Assembly: GCA_016124615.1 (NCBI GenBank)
Contig: WGNF01000004.1
Span: 1 to 64,000, forward strand
Origin: Paracoccaceae bacterium
Lineage (GTDB): Bacteria > Pseudomonadota > Alphaproteobacteria > Rhodobacterales > Rhodobacteraceae
Length of the DNA stretch: 64,000 nt
Reading direction: 5' to 3'
Shown here: positions 17,601 through 25,495 of the stretch, one piece after another
Layout: each line of letters starts with the position of its first letter
How positions within the stretch are numbered: the stretch's first letter is position 1
Translations under genes and position numbers: made by a program
The notes under the pieces: model-generated
Told to the model about the DNA's origin: nothing
The model's database searches: none
The model's input: only the letters and a program-made list of their open reading frames with translations

Positions 17601-18935
17601 GTCCACCGCGTCGGTGCGGATGCCATAGGCATAGGCGCTGGAGCTGTTGGCCAGCGCCGTGACCGTCATCGAACCAGAGTTGGTGATCGCGCCGCTGACA
17701 TCGGACGCCGCGATGCCGACAGCCTCTGCCCATCCGTCGGAACTATAGCCGTTCGCCTTGACAGTCAGGGTGCCGGAGTTGGTCACGCTGCCCGTCGCAT
17801 CGACGGTACCAACCGCGATCCCATAGGCCGACGCTTCGTAGGTTGCCAGGGCATCGACCGAAAGCGTGCCGGAGTTGGTGACGGCGCCAGCGACGTTATC
17901 GGTGGAAAGGCCGTAGGCATAGGCATATTCGCCGCCCGTCGCCGCAACCGCCATCGTACCGGAGTTGGTGATCGCCCCCGTCGCGCCGACATCGCCGGTC
18001 TGAATGCCATAGGCATGGTTGGAGTAGTTTTGGCCGACGTAAGACGTGACCGTTACGGTGCCGGAGTTCGAGATCGTCCCGTCCACGCCGCTATCGACGT
18101 AGATACCGGTGGCCGAACCCGACTCGTCATAGTTCATGGTGTTGGTGACGGTCAGGTTGCCCGAGTTGGAGATCGAGGCGCCTTGCGCGACTGATCCGAC
18201 AATGATGCCAGTGTCACGGGCGCCGGAGTCCGACGAATGCACCGTCTGGGTGACCGTAATGTCGCCGGAGTTGGTGATCGAGCCGGTCAGGTCGCCATAG
18301 ACGTTCACGCCGTACGCGGTAAGAAAGGCGCTGGTGTCTGCGGTCGCCATACGGCTGACCGTCAGGGTGCCGCTGTTGGTGATGGTCCCGGCTTCATTGC
18401 CAGCGATCGTGATGCCGGTGTCCGCCAGCGAGTTATCCCAGCTGAAGTTGTTGCCCTGATTCACGCTGACTGCCAGCGTGCCGGTGTTGTTGATGGCGCT
18501 GCCCGCAAGGCCATCGCCGTTGACGAACACTCCACGCGCGGTCGCCGTGCCGGTCGACACCACATGCACGGTGGCGCTGCCATCGTTCTGGATCGTTCCG
18601 CCAAGGGGGCCGAAAACGTAATAGGCGGTAGCCGCCGCGCCGAGATCATAGGTCAGGGCGCCAGAGTTCTGCACGGTGCCAGTGTAGGGGCCATCCGCAT
18701 AGACCAGGTCGGCCGTGTTACCGTTCTGCACGGTGATGCTGCCGCCCGCCGTGACGGTTGCGCTGTCAGCCGCGCCCAGTGAAAGCGTTATGTTGGTCGG
18801 CCCGTTGATCGTGGTGGCCATGGCGCCGGTTGCAACGATCGCAATCACCGAAACCGAGGCGAGCCCGGGCGCTACACTTGCGACGCGCCCTTTCCATTTG
18901 ATAAGGCGACCGCCAGCTGCAAAGTATTTTTTCAT
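14700..18935 (-). CDS. large autotransporter (type Va) with NSG-repeat passenger
   Basis: A 1411-residue surface protein. It begins with a long signal peptide (MKKYFAAGGRLIKWKGRV..., cleaved near VATGAMA). A passenger of about 1050 residues follows, built from roughly 25 units with the core NSGxITVTA, spaced about 25-45 residues apart and typical of a beta-helix. The C-terminal 290 residues form the autotransporter barrel, ending IRFSF with the terminal Phe needed for outer-membrane insertion. GGAGGGACGAA precedes the ATG. No protease motif is visible, so an adhesin or aggregation role is more likely than an enzyme. Downstream on the same strand are IalB and a sulfotransferase operon. Confidence 0.9.
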   Translation of the reverse strand: MKKYFAAGGRLIKWKGRVASVAPGLASVSVIAIVATGAMATTINGPTNITLSLGAADSATVTAGGSITVQNGNTADLVYADGPYTGTVQNSGALTYDLGAAATAYYVFGPLGGTIQNDGSATVHVVSTGTATARGVFVNGDGLAGSAINNTGTLAVSVNQGNNFSWDNSLADTGITIAGNEAGTITNSGTLTVSRMATADTSAFLTAYGVNVYGDLTGSITNSGDITVTQTVHSSDSGARDTGIIVGSVAQGASISNSGNLTVTNTMNYDESGSATGIYVDSGVDGTISNSGTVTVTSYVGQNYSNHAYGIQTGDVGATGAITNSGTMAVAATGGEYAYAYGLSTDNVAGAVTNSGTLSVDALATYEASAYGIAVGTVDATGSVTNSGTLTVKANGYSSDGWAEAVGIAASDVSGAITNSGSMTVTALANSSSAYAYGIRTDAVDQGGSITNSGSITAYAQPGYDEYGSAVGIYVGGNADGNVTNSGSITANVVAGYYDATALGIYIDGAVGADGVDATVSNSGSIVVTAVSGDDSASAIGIEAAYIGANGAVTNSGTIAATATAAAGYNASAAGIYVLDGVDVGGVINSSGTITATANGMDADISASGIYVDGQVAGSVSNSGHITATANELGVTTAANASATGIYVTSLGVTGSITNSGSITANANVTNLVGSGEATAYGIYLSDSSTSMAPGSTVANSGTIRVTAQANGGTGTAGSPSAQAVGILANGAMFGDINNSGTILATASVSNTTDQRANAAGIGVEGLFGGSIESSGTISAAAYAGSATNTNSGAFAGGVLITQSAIDGTITLNGRINATATGDGALAAGLFTFNDANTTITNSGTILATATANAANSTNSWVDGLNGAIGIGMIYADGSTVINSGTITADFTNNDGNTASGLYGAAGVGVMFATADLIANTGTINVSALDAPAAGIAIGNIDGSTVFNGGTIRATESGTGTAYGIYIANADSTMLVNTGRIIAEQNGDIGTAIDMNAADGSTNTAVQLASGGFIEGYINLAAGIDGITTLDVVGTAGASVDWSVDGTGNATGGYTVNQSVDYGVPVFASGLDGTTPEFATIDASQFAGQRDAIADAGAQSVAPLATQTDAALATGVVGKFKAYAGISNSAMTYAGTGTSPIVIDPVAQTTNMGGGTLDQKVRTSTVSAGGTVKTDSGLVFGLGVGGQSGSATVNAAYMASSKTTYNGGFGGVSVAAQSGAMSFNGALTAGVMSNTAKRYINDNLTFGGIDTATATYNSTFVTAQLGVTGHVKLGNGLTFLPEATIRYTSGHVDAYTETGANAAASVGAQSFGVLESELGLNLQKELGTGVMRGGISVISRTMQGDKATSVTMIGDTNSVSGFASNTTMTKLSLGYTAKLSDGVSFDLGASKVMGSGSSSGTTVSGQIRFSF

Positions 18936-19384
18936 TTCGTCCCTCCATTAGAAGATTCGTCGGCCAATTATGCGGCGCACGTCGTTTCATCTACTCTGAG
19001 GGAAGGTGGGCGCCAATCGTCAGACATGCGTCAGGCTGCATGAGTCTGAGATTCGTTGCCTTGTCGCAACATACTGAAATCGTTACAAAAAATATCTTTA
19101 GTAGCAATATATATCTCGCAAGAGATATGAAATATCCTTTCGGGTACTTAATTATCATCCGAGAATAGAAGATATAGACTATCAACAGTTGCGCATCGGC
19201 ATTGATGATGTGACAGACCCCCAACGGCATTGATGTTCCAAAGTGAGTCAGCGACGATCGACAAAGGAGAGCGGTGCTCTGCCCCCGAAAATCCGGAGGA
19301 GCGAAGGGGATTTGGATCGTCGCGAGGCGATTGCAGCCGCGTCCTGGCAATCCTACTGGCGCGTGCCATTGAGAGCCGAACCCC
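18936..19384. other. 449-base AT-rich gap upstream of the autotransporter
   Basis: No gene is visible. The middle (about 19060-19190) is much richer in A/T than its surroundings. It includes a perfect 7-bp hairpin ATATCTC-GCAA-GAGATAT (19111-19128) and an interrupted inverted repeat CAGACATGC...GCATGAGTCTG (19021-19048). It should contain the autotransporter promoter, and its composition also fits a junction between the chromosome and the accessory island that ends at 19385. Confidence 0.5.
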
Positions 19385-20857
19385 CTACTGCCTCCGGTTC
19401 GCCACTCGCCTGTGCGTGCCGAGGCGCCGGCCGGTGCTCGGATCGGTGTCGAGCAGGACTCGCGCCTTGTGCTTGGCCCAGTGCAGGAACTGGACGAGGG
19501 CGTCGACCTGGTCGAGATATCTGTGGTTCGGAAACGCCAGGAGTTCGCGGCGGAAGGCATCGAACCAGGGCTGATCCGTCGGGATGATGAGGAAGCCCGC
19601 CTTCAGCCAGTCGGTCGCGGGCAGGAAGCGTTCGAGCTTTCCCTCGGTCGCAGTGACCTTCTGCGCCCAGGTGCATCTTTCCTTCCGCAGGTCGCTGAGC
19701 AGCGCGCTCCCCATTGCCGCATCCTCGATCAGGACGCGCTCGGCCTGCCAGTGCTGGCGCAGCCCGATAACCCGGTCCTTCAGCGCGGAATTGCCCGGCC
19801 GGTCGCGATAGATGTCGAGGAGGTACCAACGCTCCTCCTCGCGGTGCCAACCTGCCGTGACGCAAACCGAATACGCCGAGGCCGGGCCATCCTTGGCGGC
19901 GGTGTCCCAACTCTGAATACGGCGCGTGAAGAGGTCGAGATCGGGTAGACTGTCGACCAGATGCAGATCCTCGAGCCGCAGGTACTGCCCGTCCGCAAGG
20001 TCGGGGTCCTGCAGATACTGCGCGTTGAAGGCGCGGGTGCCGATCTCCTGCCGGATCCGGTCGAGCGCCTCGTTCGGCTCGCGGCCCGGGTTCAAGACGT
20101 CACCTGGCTCGCGCACGAAGCGGCGCCCACCATGGAGCGGCAACTCGATCCGCGCGGGCGCGATCGAGGGCAGGAGGAGGTGGTCGAAGCCGCCCTTCTC
20201 GAGAAGATGCACCGTGATGTCATCGGCATTGAGCCGCTGCGCCACCGAGATGATCGCGCCCGTGCGCTTGTCGTTCAGCCGGGAATAGATCGCCTCGTCG
20301 AACTGGGTGCGGACGCGATCGCGCATCGTGGCGTAGTTCGCGTCCCCGGCCTTGATCAGATCGTCGAGCACGATGAGGTCGGCGCCGAAACCGGTCATCG
20401 GTCCCATCAGCGACATCGCCCGCCGCCCGCCACCCTGTACGGTCTGGATATTGTCCCAGCCCGTCGAGCGGCGGTCGGGCGCGACGTTGGGGAAGAGCGC
20501 CCGGTAGAAGTCGCTCTGCACCAGCCGACGGAACGTCTCGGCATGCCCGCGGGCGAGATCGCCGCCATAGCTCACGACCATGATCTCCCGGGTCGGATTG
20601 CGGCCAAGGATGAAGGCCGGCAGCACAATCGAGGCGCAGAGGCTCTTGAGGTGGCGCGGCGCCACCGAGATGATCAGGCGGAGGGTCTTGCCCTCCGCCA
20701 CCTTTTGCAACGCAAAGCACATCGCCTCGATGTAGTCGGCCCGGGTGAACGCGTTACCCGGACTCACGATCGGGAATGCCCCAACCAGGAAGAGGTAAAG
20801 GAACTGGCGCTGTGCGGCCTGAACGGCTCCCGCTGGAAGGTTCAGAACGTCAGCCAT
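19385..20857 (-). CDS. phage terminase large subunit-like protein
   Basis: A 490-residue DNA-packaging motor protein. The ATPase half has SVAPRHLKSL as the Walker A-like loop and DLIVLDDLIKAGDA as Walker B. The nuclease half has SWDTAAKDG, LIEDAAMGSALLSDL and an Asp-rich ending DQVDALVQFLHW, as in terminase RNase H-like nucleases. The ATG at 20857 overlaps the end of the DUF5681 reading frame by 8 bases. Without a portal or capsid gene nearby it cannot package DNA by itself, so it is either a remnant or has another role in this island. Confidence 0.88.
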   Translation of the reverse strand: MADVLNLPAGAVQAAQRQFLYLFLVGAFPIVSPGNAFTRADYIEAMCFALQKVAEGKTLRLIISVAPRHLKSLCASIVLPAFILGRNPTREIMVVSYGGDLARGHAETFRRLVQSDFYRALFPNVAPDRRSTGWDNIQTVQGGGRRAMSLMGPMTGFGADLIVLDDLIKAGDANYATMRDRVRTQFDEAIYSRLNDKRTGAIISVAQRLNADDITVHLLEKGGFDHLLLPSIAPARIELPLHGGRRFVREPGDVLNPGREPNEALDRIRQEIGTRAFNAQYLQDPDLADGQYLRLEDLHLVDSLPDLDLFTRRIQSWDTAAKDGPASAYSVCVTAGWHREEERWYLLDIYRDRPGNSALKDRVIGLRQHWQAERVLIEDAAMGSALLSDLRKERCTWAQKVTATEGKLERFLPATDWLKAGFLIIPTDQPWFDAFRRELLAFPNHRYLDQVDALVQFLHWAKHKARVLLDTDPSTGRRLGTHRRVANRRQ

Positions 20858-21279
20858 CGGGACAGGCCTCCGTCTCGTCGATGAGGCTGTCGAGGGAACC
20901 ACCCATCAGCCGGGCGAGTTCCTCCAGCACCTGCCGATCGCGCTCCGGCGTGACCGTGCCCACCGCCGGTCCGTCGCTGTCGGTCAGCACCAGCGGCAAG
21001 AGCTTCAGCAGCAGGGCAAGACTCCTGTGGTCACCCTCGGCAGCCCGCTTGAGGAACTTGCAGGATCACCTCAAGCAGGGTCAGCCGCTTCGGGCGGCCG
21101 TTCTCCTGCACCGGGTACTTCGCGTAGAGACGCTTGCGCAGCACGTCGCCCAAACCGTTCGCCTCCTTCGGTCGACCCCTGGGGTTACCCGACTGGCCGG
21201 GCTTGAACCGGGTGGCCTTCGGAGGCCGACCGTAGCCGACCTCCCAGTTGCCCCCGGCCTTGTCCTTACCCTTGGCCAT
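20850..21279 (-). pseudogene. DUF5681 protein gene broken by a frameshift
   Basis: Translation from the ATG at 21279 gives MAKGKDKAGGNWEVGYGRPP and the DUF5681 signature TRFKPGQSGNPRGRPKEANG. It runs to LLEVILQ, then changes into PQAGCRG and stops at 21031. Moving one frame at about 21057-21060 gives FLKRAAEGDHRSLALLLKLL, continuing to SLIDETEACPDG and stopping at 20850, overlapping the terminase ATG exactly as an intact gene would. The 430-base span is one base more, or two fewer, than a multiple of three. It is either a true pseudogene or a sequencing error. In such islands the DUF5681 gene precedes the terminase gene, possibly as a small-subunit-like partner (inference). Confidence 0.8.
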
Positions 21280-22648
21280 CGGTGACCTCCGTCTCCGGCG
21301 TGGAGTCGTCGGCTGCCGCGACCGAAGCGGCGCGGTCGTTCCAGGTCTCGCCGAATTCAGCGTGGACCGCTTGATTGCCGGTCAGCGCCTGCCAGCGCCG
21401 GATGGTGACGTCGACATAGAGCGGATCGATCTCGACGAGCCAGGCGCGGCGGCCGGTCCTCTCGGCGGCGAGGAGCGTCGTGCCGGAGCCACCGAAGGGA
21501 TCGAGCACGATATCGCCGCGATGCGTGACGTCCTTGATCGCGTCCATCACCAAGGCCACCGGCTTCACCGTCGGGTGGTCGGCCAGATCGGCCGCCCGGC
21601 CCTTGCGGAAGGTGTTGACCCCGGCATAGTCCCGGACGTTGGTGCGATAGCGGCCCATGCGCCCGAGCTCGACGTTGTTGACGTGCGGCGCCTCGCCCTT
21701 CTTGAAGATGCAGACCTCCTCGTGCTTGGAGCGATAGAGGCTGCCCATGCCGCCGTTGGTCTTGTTCCAGATACAGAGGTTGAGGAGTCGCAGCCCGAGC
21801 CCTTCCCCGACAGCGATCAACTGGCCGAGATGGCGCCAATCAATGTAAACCATGAGGATGCCGCCGTCGACGACAGCCGCGGCCATGGTGTCGAGCGCCC
21901 GGGTCAGGAAAGCCTCGAATTCCTGCGCCGACATCTCGCCGCTCGCCATCGCGAACTCGCGGTGGCGGCCGGTCCCGGAGACATGACCCGCGATCCGCAC
22001 ATTGTAGAGCGGATCGGTGAAGACGAGGCGGGCAATGCCCGGGCCGAGGAGGCCGGCCAGCGCACCCGGGTCGAGCGCGTCGCCGCAGAGGATGCGGTGC
22101 TTGCCCAGGACCCAGAGATCACCCGTGCGGCTGACCGCACAGTCCGCCGGATCGGGCAGATCGACCCGTTCCGGCTCGGTCGAGGCGGGGCTCTCCTCAT
22201 CGCTGAGGAGGATGTCGAACTCTGCGGTCTCGAAGCCGGTGAGGCTGACGTCGAAGTCGAGCGTGCCCGAGAGGTCGAGATCCACGAGATCGGCGATCTC
22301 GAGCCGCAGCAGGTCCTCGTCCCAGTCCGAGAGCTCGGCGATCCGGTTGTCGGCGATGCGGTAGGCCCGGACCTGCGCTTCGCTCAGGTGATCGAGCAGC
22401 ACGGTCGGCACCGTGTCGAGCCCGAGACGCATCGCCGCCTCGAAGCGGCCGTGACCCGCTACGATGTTGCGATCCCGGTCGATCAACACGGGATTGTTGA
22501 AGCCGAACTCGCGGATCGAGCGGGCAATCAGGTCGACCTGTTTGTCACCGTGCTTGCGCGCGTTGCGCCCGTAAGGCTTCAGCGCAGTGATCGGCAAAGG
22601 GGTGATGCCAGGCGTGCCGGCATCGGTCTTGGGCTTTTTCTGAGACAT
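21266..22648 (-). CDS. ParB-domain DNA methyltransferase (beta class N6-A/N4-C), altered DPPY
   Basis: A 460-residue fusion. Residues about 15-100 are a ParB N-terminal-like domain (RNARKHGDKQVDLIARSIRE, VAGHGRFEAAMRLGL). Residues about 180-430 are a DNA methyltransferase whose target motif FTDPLYNV precedes the SAM motif DPFGGSGTTLLAAE, the beta-class order. The catalytic tetrapeptide is DPLY rather than the expected DPPY; codon CTC differs from CCC by one base. AAAGGAG lies 6 bases before the ATG. The gene overlaps DUF5681 by 14 bases. If active it would modify island or host DNA; the substitution makes activity doubtful. Confidence 0.88.
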   Translation of the reverse strand: MSQKKPKTDAGTPGITPLPITALKPYGRNARKHGDKQVDLIARSIREFGFNNPVLIDRDRNIVAGHGRFEAAMRLGLDTVPTVLLDHLSEAQVRAYRIADNRIAELSDWDEDLLRLEIADLVDLDLSGTLDFDVSLTGFETAEFDILLSDEESPASTEPERVDLPDPADCAVSRTGDLWVLGKHRILCGDALDPGALAGLLGPGIARLVFTDPLYNVRIAGHVSGTGRHREFAMASGEMSAQEFEAFLTRALDTMAAAVVDGGILMVYIDWRHLGQLIAVGEGLGLRLLNLCIWNKTNGGMGSLYRSKHEEVCIFKKGEAPHVNNVELGRMGRYRTNVRDYAGVNTFRKGRAADLADHPTVKPVALVMDAIKDVTHRGDIVLDPFGGSGTTLLAAERTGRRAWLVEIDPLYVDVTIRRWQALTGNQAVHAEFGETWNDRAASVAAADDSTPETEVTDGQG

Positions 22649-23105
22649 GTTCGTCTCCTTTCAGGTTGCGCCCCATTGGGGCTGGATTTGGACCTGAACT
22701 GGAGACGTCCCGGGAAAGACCGCAGAACCATCCCCAGATCCTGCGATCCGGTTCATGGGTCTGGCTGCTTTCTGTTGGGATGCTGCCATATGATGTCCGC
22801 TGCCTTTGACGAGCGCCACGCGGACAACCTGAAAATACGGGCTCAAGGAACTCGGCGCAAGGGGGCCAATAAACAAAATATTCCATAACCCATTGTGTTG
22901 ACACAGAATCTGATACGCCCCTACCAATCGAGGGACGGCGCAGCCGGATCAGGGCTCGCCTGCCGGCCGGTCATCCGCTCCTTGCAAACCACTGGACTTC
23001 TCGGCCTTGCCAAGCGTTGCTGCTGCCACGCCCGGCGGCTGTGTCGGGCTCGACCCGGTAGCAGGGTCGGCATCGGGCTGGCCCGCGAACCGGGAGACTG
23101 CCCCC
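22649..23105. other. 457-base divergent control region of the island
   Basis: No gene is seen. It must hold the promoters for the leftward methyltransferase gene and the rightward DUF3489-DUF2924-recombinase set. A TTGACA at about 22899-22904 (within GTGTTGACACAG) is a good -35 for the rightward direction, with only a weak -10 seventeen bases on. The stretch around 22855-22900 is locally A/T rich. No clear operator palindrome was found. Confidence 0.4.
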
Positions 23106-23327
23106 ATGACGAAAGCCATGACCAAGACCGAGACTGTTCGGCGGATGCTTGCAACCGAAGCAGGCGCGAGCCTTGCCGCCATCTGCGCCGCGACCGGCTG
23201 GCAGGCCCATTCCGCGCGGGCCGCCCTGAGTGGCCTGCGCAAGGCCGGCTGCGCAATCGAACGGACGAAGTCGACCGACGGCGAAACCGCCTACCGCATC
23301 ACCGCCGGGCCGGGCCCCCGCGCATGA
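23106..23327 (+). CDS. DUF3489 small protein
   Basis: A 73-residue protein, MTKAMTKTETVRRMLATEAG, with a winged-helix-like body (SLAAICAATGWQAHSARAAL, GLRKAGCAIERTKS). It matches the DUF3489 family as I know it, usually found next to DUF2924 and a recombinase. The fold suggests DNA binding, so it may regulate the recombinase or help it. Its stop overlaps the DUF2924 start as ATGA. Confidence 0.75.
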   Translation: MTKAMTKTETVRRMLATEAGASLAAICAATGWQAHSARAALSGLRKAGCAIERTKSTDGETAYRITAGPGPRA

Positions 23328-23746
23328 GCCCCCGGCCGACGGTCGCCGAGATCGAGGTGATGCCGCGCGAGGCCCTCGTCGGGCTCTGGCCTGCCCTCAT
23401 GGGCGGGCCGGTGCCGAGGGGGATGAGCCTGCCAATGCTGCGCCGCTTCCTTGCAGTCGAGGTGCAGGCGCAGGCTGTGCCGGGCGCGGTGGTGAAGGCG
23501 CTCACACGTCGGCTCGCCGCTGCCGGGCAGGAGCGGGTGAAAACCCCCGCGCTCCGTCCCGGCGGGCGGCTCCTGCGCGAATGGAACGGCGTCACCCATG
23601 TCGTCGACGTCACGCCCGAAGGCTACCGCTGGCAAGGCGCGACGCATCGCTCGCTCTCCGCCATCGCCCGCGCCATCACTGGCGCGCACTGGTCGGGGCC
23701 GCGCTTCTTCGGCCTCGCCGGGACACCGCAGCGGAGGGCGTCATGA
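23324..23746 (+). CDS. DUF2924 protein
   Basis: A 140-residue basic protein starting MSPRPTVAEIEVMPREAL. It has the DUF2924 features PGGRLLREWNGVTHVVDV and GYRWQGATHRSLSAIARAIT, followed by GAHWSGPRFFGL. Function is not established; constant linkage to a serine recombinase suggests an accessory part in recombination. It overlaps its neighbours by four bases at both ends. Confidence 0.78.
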   Translation: MSPRPTVAEIEVMPREALVGLWPALMGGPVPRGMSLPMLRRFLAVEVQAQAVPGAVVKALTRRLAAAGQERVKTPALRPGGRLLREWNGVTHVVDVTPEGYRWQGATHRSLSAIARAITGAHWSGPRFFGLAGTPQRRAS

Positions 23747-25443
23747 GCGAGCGCCGAGCCATCCGCTGCGCGATCTACACCCGGAAATCCTCCGAGGAGG
23801 GGCTCGACCAGTCCTTCAACTCGCTCGATGCGCAACACGAGGCCTGCGCCGCCTATATCGCCAGCCAGCGCCATGAGGGCTGGCGGCTCCTGCCCGAACG
23901 CTACGACGACGGCGGCCTCTCTGGCGGCACGCTCGAACGGCCGGCGCTGCAGCGGCTCCTGGCCGCGATCGCGGCCGGCCGGATCGACATGATCGTAGTC
24001 TACAAGATCGACCGCCTCACCCGGGCGCTGACTGACTTCGCGAAGCTTGTCGAGCGCTTCGAGGCGGCGCGCTGCTCTTTCGTCTCGGTGACCCAGGCCT
24101 TCAACACCTCGACCTCGATGGGGCGGCTCACGCTGAACGTGCTCCTCTCCTTCGCCCAGTTCGAGCGCGAAGTGACCGCCGAGCGCATCCGCGACAAGAT
24201 CGCCGCCTCGAAGCGAAAGGGCCTCTGGATGGGCGGCCTCACGCCCCTGGGCTACGATGCCGACCCGGACCCAAGCATCCGCGGCCTCGTCGTGAACCCG
24301 GCCGAGGCCGAGACGGTGCGCAGGCTCTTCGCCCTCTATGATGACCTCGGCTGCCTCAGGAAGGTCGAGGATGAAGCCGACCGTCTCGGGTTCCGCTCGA
24401 AACTGCGGCACTTCTCGACCGGCAGGAGCCGCGGCGGTGCCCGGCTCACCCGCGGTATGATCCACCACCTGCTGACGAACCCGGTCTATCTCGGCCGCAT
24501 CCGCCACAAGGACCGGGTCTGGCCCGGTCGGCACGCCGCCATCGTTGACGAAGCGCTTTGGGAGCGGGTGCAGGCGAAGCTGCAGGCCGCCGCCGTCCGG
24601 GCGCGGGGCCGGTCGCGGACGTCCACCGGCACGGCGTCCAACTCCGCCCGGGCTCCGCTCACCGGCAAACTGCGCGACGAGACCGGCGACCGACTGACCC
24701 CGAGCCACACCAACCGCAAGGGTCGGCGGCTGTGCTACTACGTCTCGCACCGGCTGCTCAAAGGGCCGGAGGCGGTGAAGTCTTCCCCCACGCGAGGCTG
24801 GCGCCTGCCAGCCGTGGCGCTCGAAGGCACGATCGCGCGCCTCCTCGCCGACCATCTCGAGACGGTTGCGGCCGGGCACCACCTCCTCGACCGCCCCGAT
24901 GTGGAGAACGCTGCGACGCTCTGCAGCGCGGCCGACGCCCTCGTCACCGAGTTGCGCACAGGTGCCCCCGCCGCCCTCGGCGCGCTGCTGACCACAGGCC
25001 GGATCGGGACCGGCACGATCTCCCTGACCCTCGACCGGCGCGCGCTGGCCGAGGCACTCGGCATCGCCCCCGATAGGCTCGCCGCCGCCGCACTCATCAT
25101 CGAAGCCCCGTTCCAGCGCCGCCGCCGCGGCATCGAGACCCGGATCGTCGCTGGTGGCCGCGCTGCCGCCCCGGATCCAACCCTGCGCCGCGCCCTGATC
25201 GAGGCCCATCGCTGGGCAACCGCCCTCCGCGCCGGAACCCAGATCGCCGAGATCGCCCGCCGCGAGGACTGCAGCGAGTCCTGGGTCCGCCGCCACGTCA
25301 TCCTCGCCTCCCTCTCCCCCTCGCTCCAGACCGCGATCCTCGACGGCACCCAGCCTCCCGACCTCTCCCTCAAACGCCTCCAGCGCGAGGGCATCCCGCT
25401 CGACTGGGCGGAGCAGGCCCGCCGCTTCGGCCTCGCAGGCTGA
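23743..25443 (+). CDS. large serine recombinase
   Basis: A 566-residue site-specific recombinase. The catalytic domain begins IYTRKSSEEGLDQSFNSLDA with the nucleophile at S16, followed by KIDRLTRALTDFAKLV and an E helix FAQFEREVTAERIRDKIAAS. A recombinase domain follows (GMIHHLLTNPVYLGRIRHK). The region where a zinc ribbon normally sits (LTGKLRDETGDRLTPSHTNR) lacks the four cysteines. A C-terminal helix-turn-helix is seen (AEIARREDCSESWVRRHVIL). It is the last gene of the right arm; the probable attachment region lies directly downstream. Confidence 0.92.
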   Translation: MSERRAIRCAIYTRKSSEEGLDQSFNSLDAQHEACAAYIASQRHEGWRLLPERYDDGGLSGGTLERPALQRLLAAIAAGRIDMIVVYKIDRLTRALTDFAKLVERFEAARCSFVSVTQAFNTSTSMGRLTLNVLLSFAQFEREVTAERIRDKIAASKRKGLWMGGLTPLGYDADPDPSIRGLVVNPAEAETVRRLFALYDDLGCLRKVEDEADRLGFRSKLRHFSTGRSRGGARLTRGMIHHLLTNPVYLGRIRHKDRVWPGRHAAIVDEALWERVQAKLQAAAVRARGRSRTSTGTASNSARAPLTGKLRDETGDRLTPSHTNRKGRRLCYYVSHRLLKGPEAVKSSPTRGWRLPAVALEGTIARLLADHLETVAAGHHLLDRPDVENAATLCSAADALVTELRTGAPAALGALLTTGRIGTGTISLTLDRRALAEALGIAPDRLAAAALIIEAPFQRRRRGIETRIVAGGRAAAPDPTLRRALIEAHRWATALRAGTQIAEIARREDCSESWVRRHVILASLSPSLQTAILDGTQPPDLSLKRLQREGIPLDWAEQARRFGLAG

Positions 25444-25495
25444 CGCCCGCGCGTTCGCTGAATCCCACGATCGGCTCCCCGTTCCCGCCGCGCGC

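Larger units (their letters stand above)
19385..25443. mobile_element. prophage-like island: methyltransferase/terminase arm and recombinase arm
   Basis: Two divergent gene sets leave a common control region at 22649-23105. Leftward: ParB-methyltransferase fusion, frameshifted DUF5681, terminase large subunit. Rightward: DUF3489, DUF2924, large serine recombinase, all joined by ATGA overlaps. Portal, capsid, tail and lysis genes are absent. From memory this gene set recurs in alphaproteobacterial genomes, but no mobility has been shown here. The exact ends are not fixed: the right end lies between 25443 and tRNA-Ser at 25814, the left end near 19250-19384. Confidence 0.7.

Noticed and set aside
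14412..18194. Plus-strand frames opposite the autotransporter rich in Gly, Arg, Asp and Val
   Set aside because: Antisense readings of repetitive passenger DNA; no recognisable motifs.
19385..25443. Complete prophage
   Set aside because: No portal, capsid, tail, lysis or replication genes are present; only terminase, methyltransferase and recombination genes.
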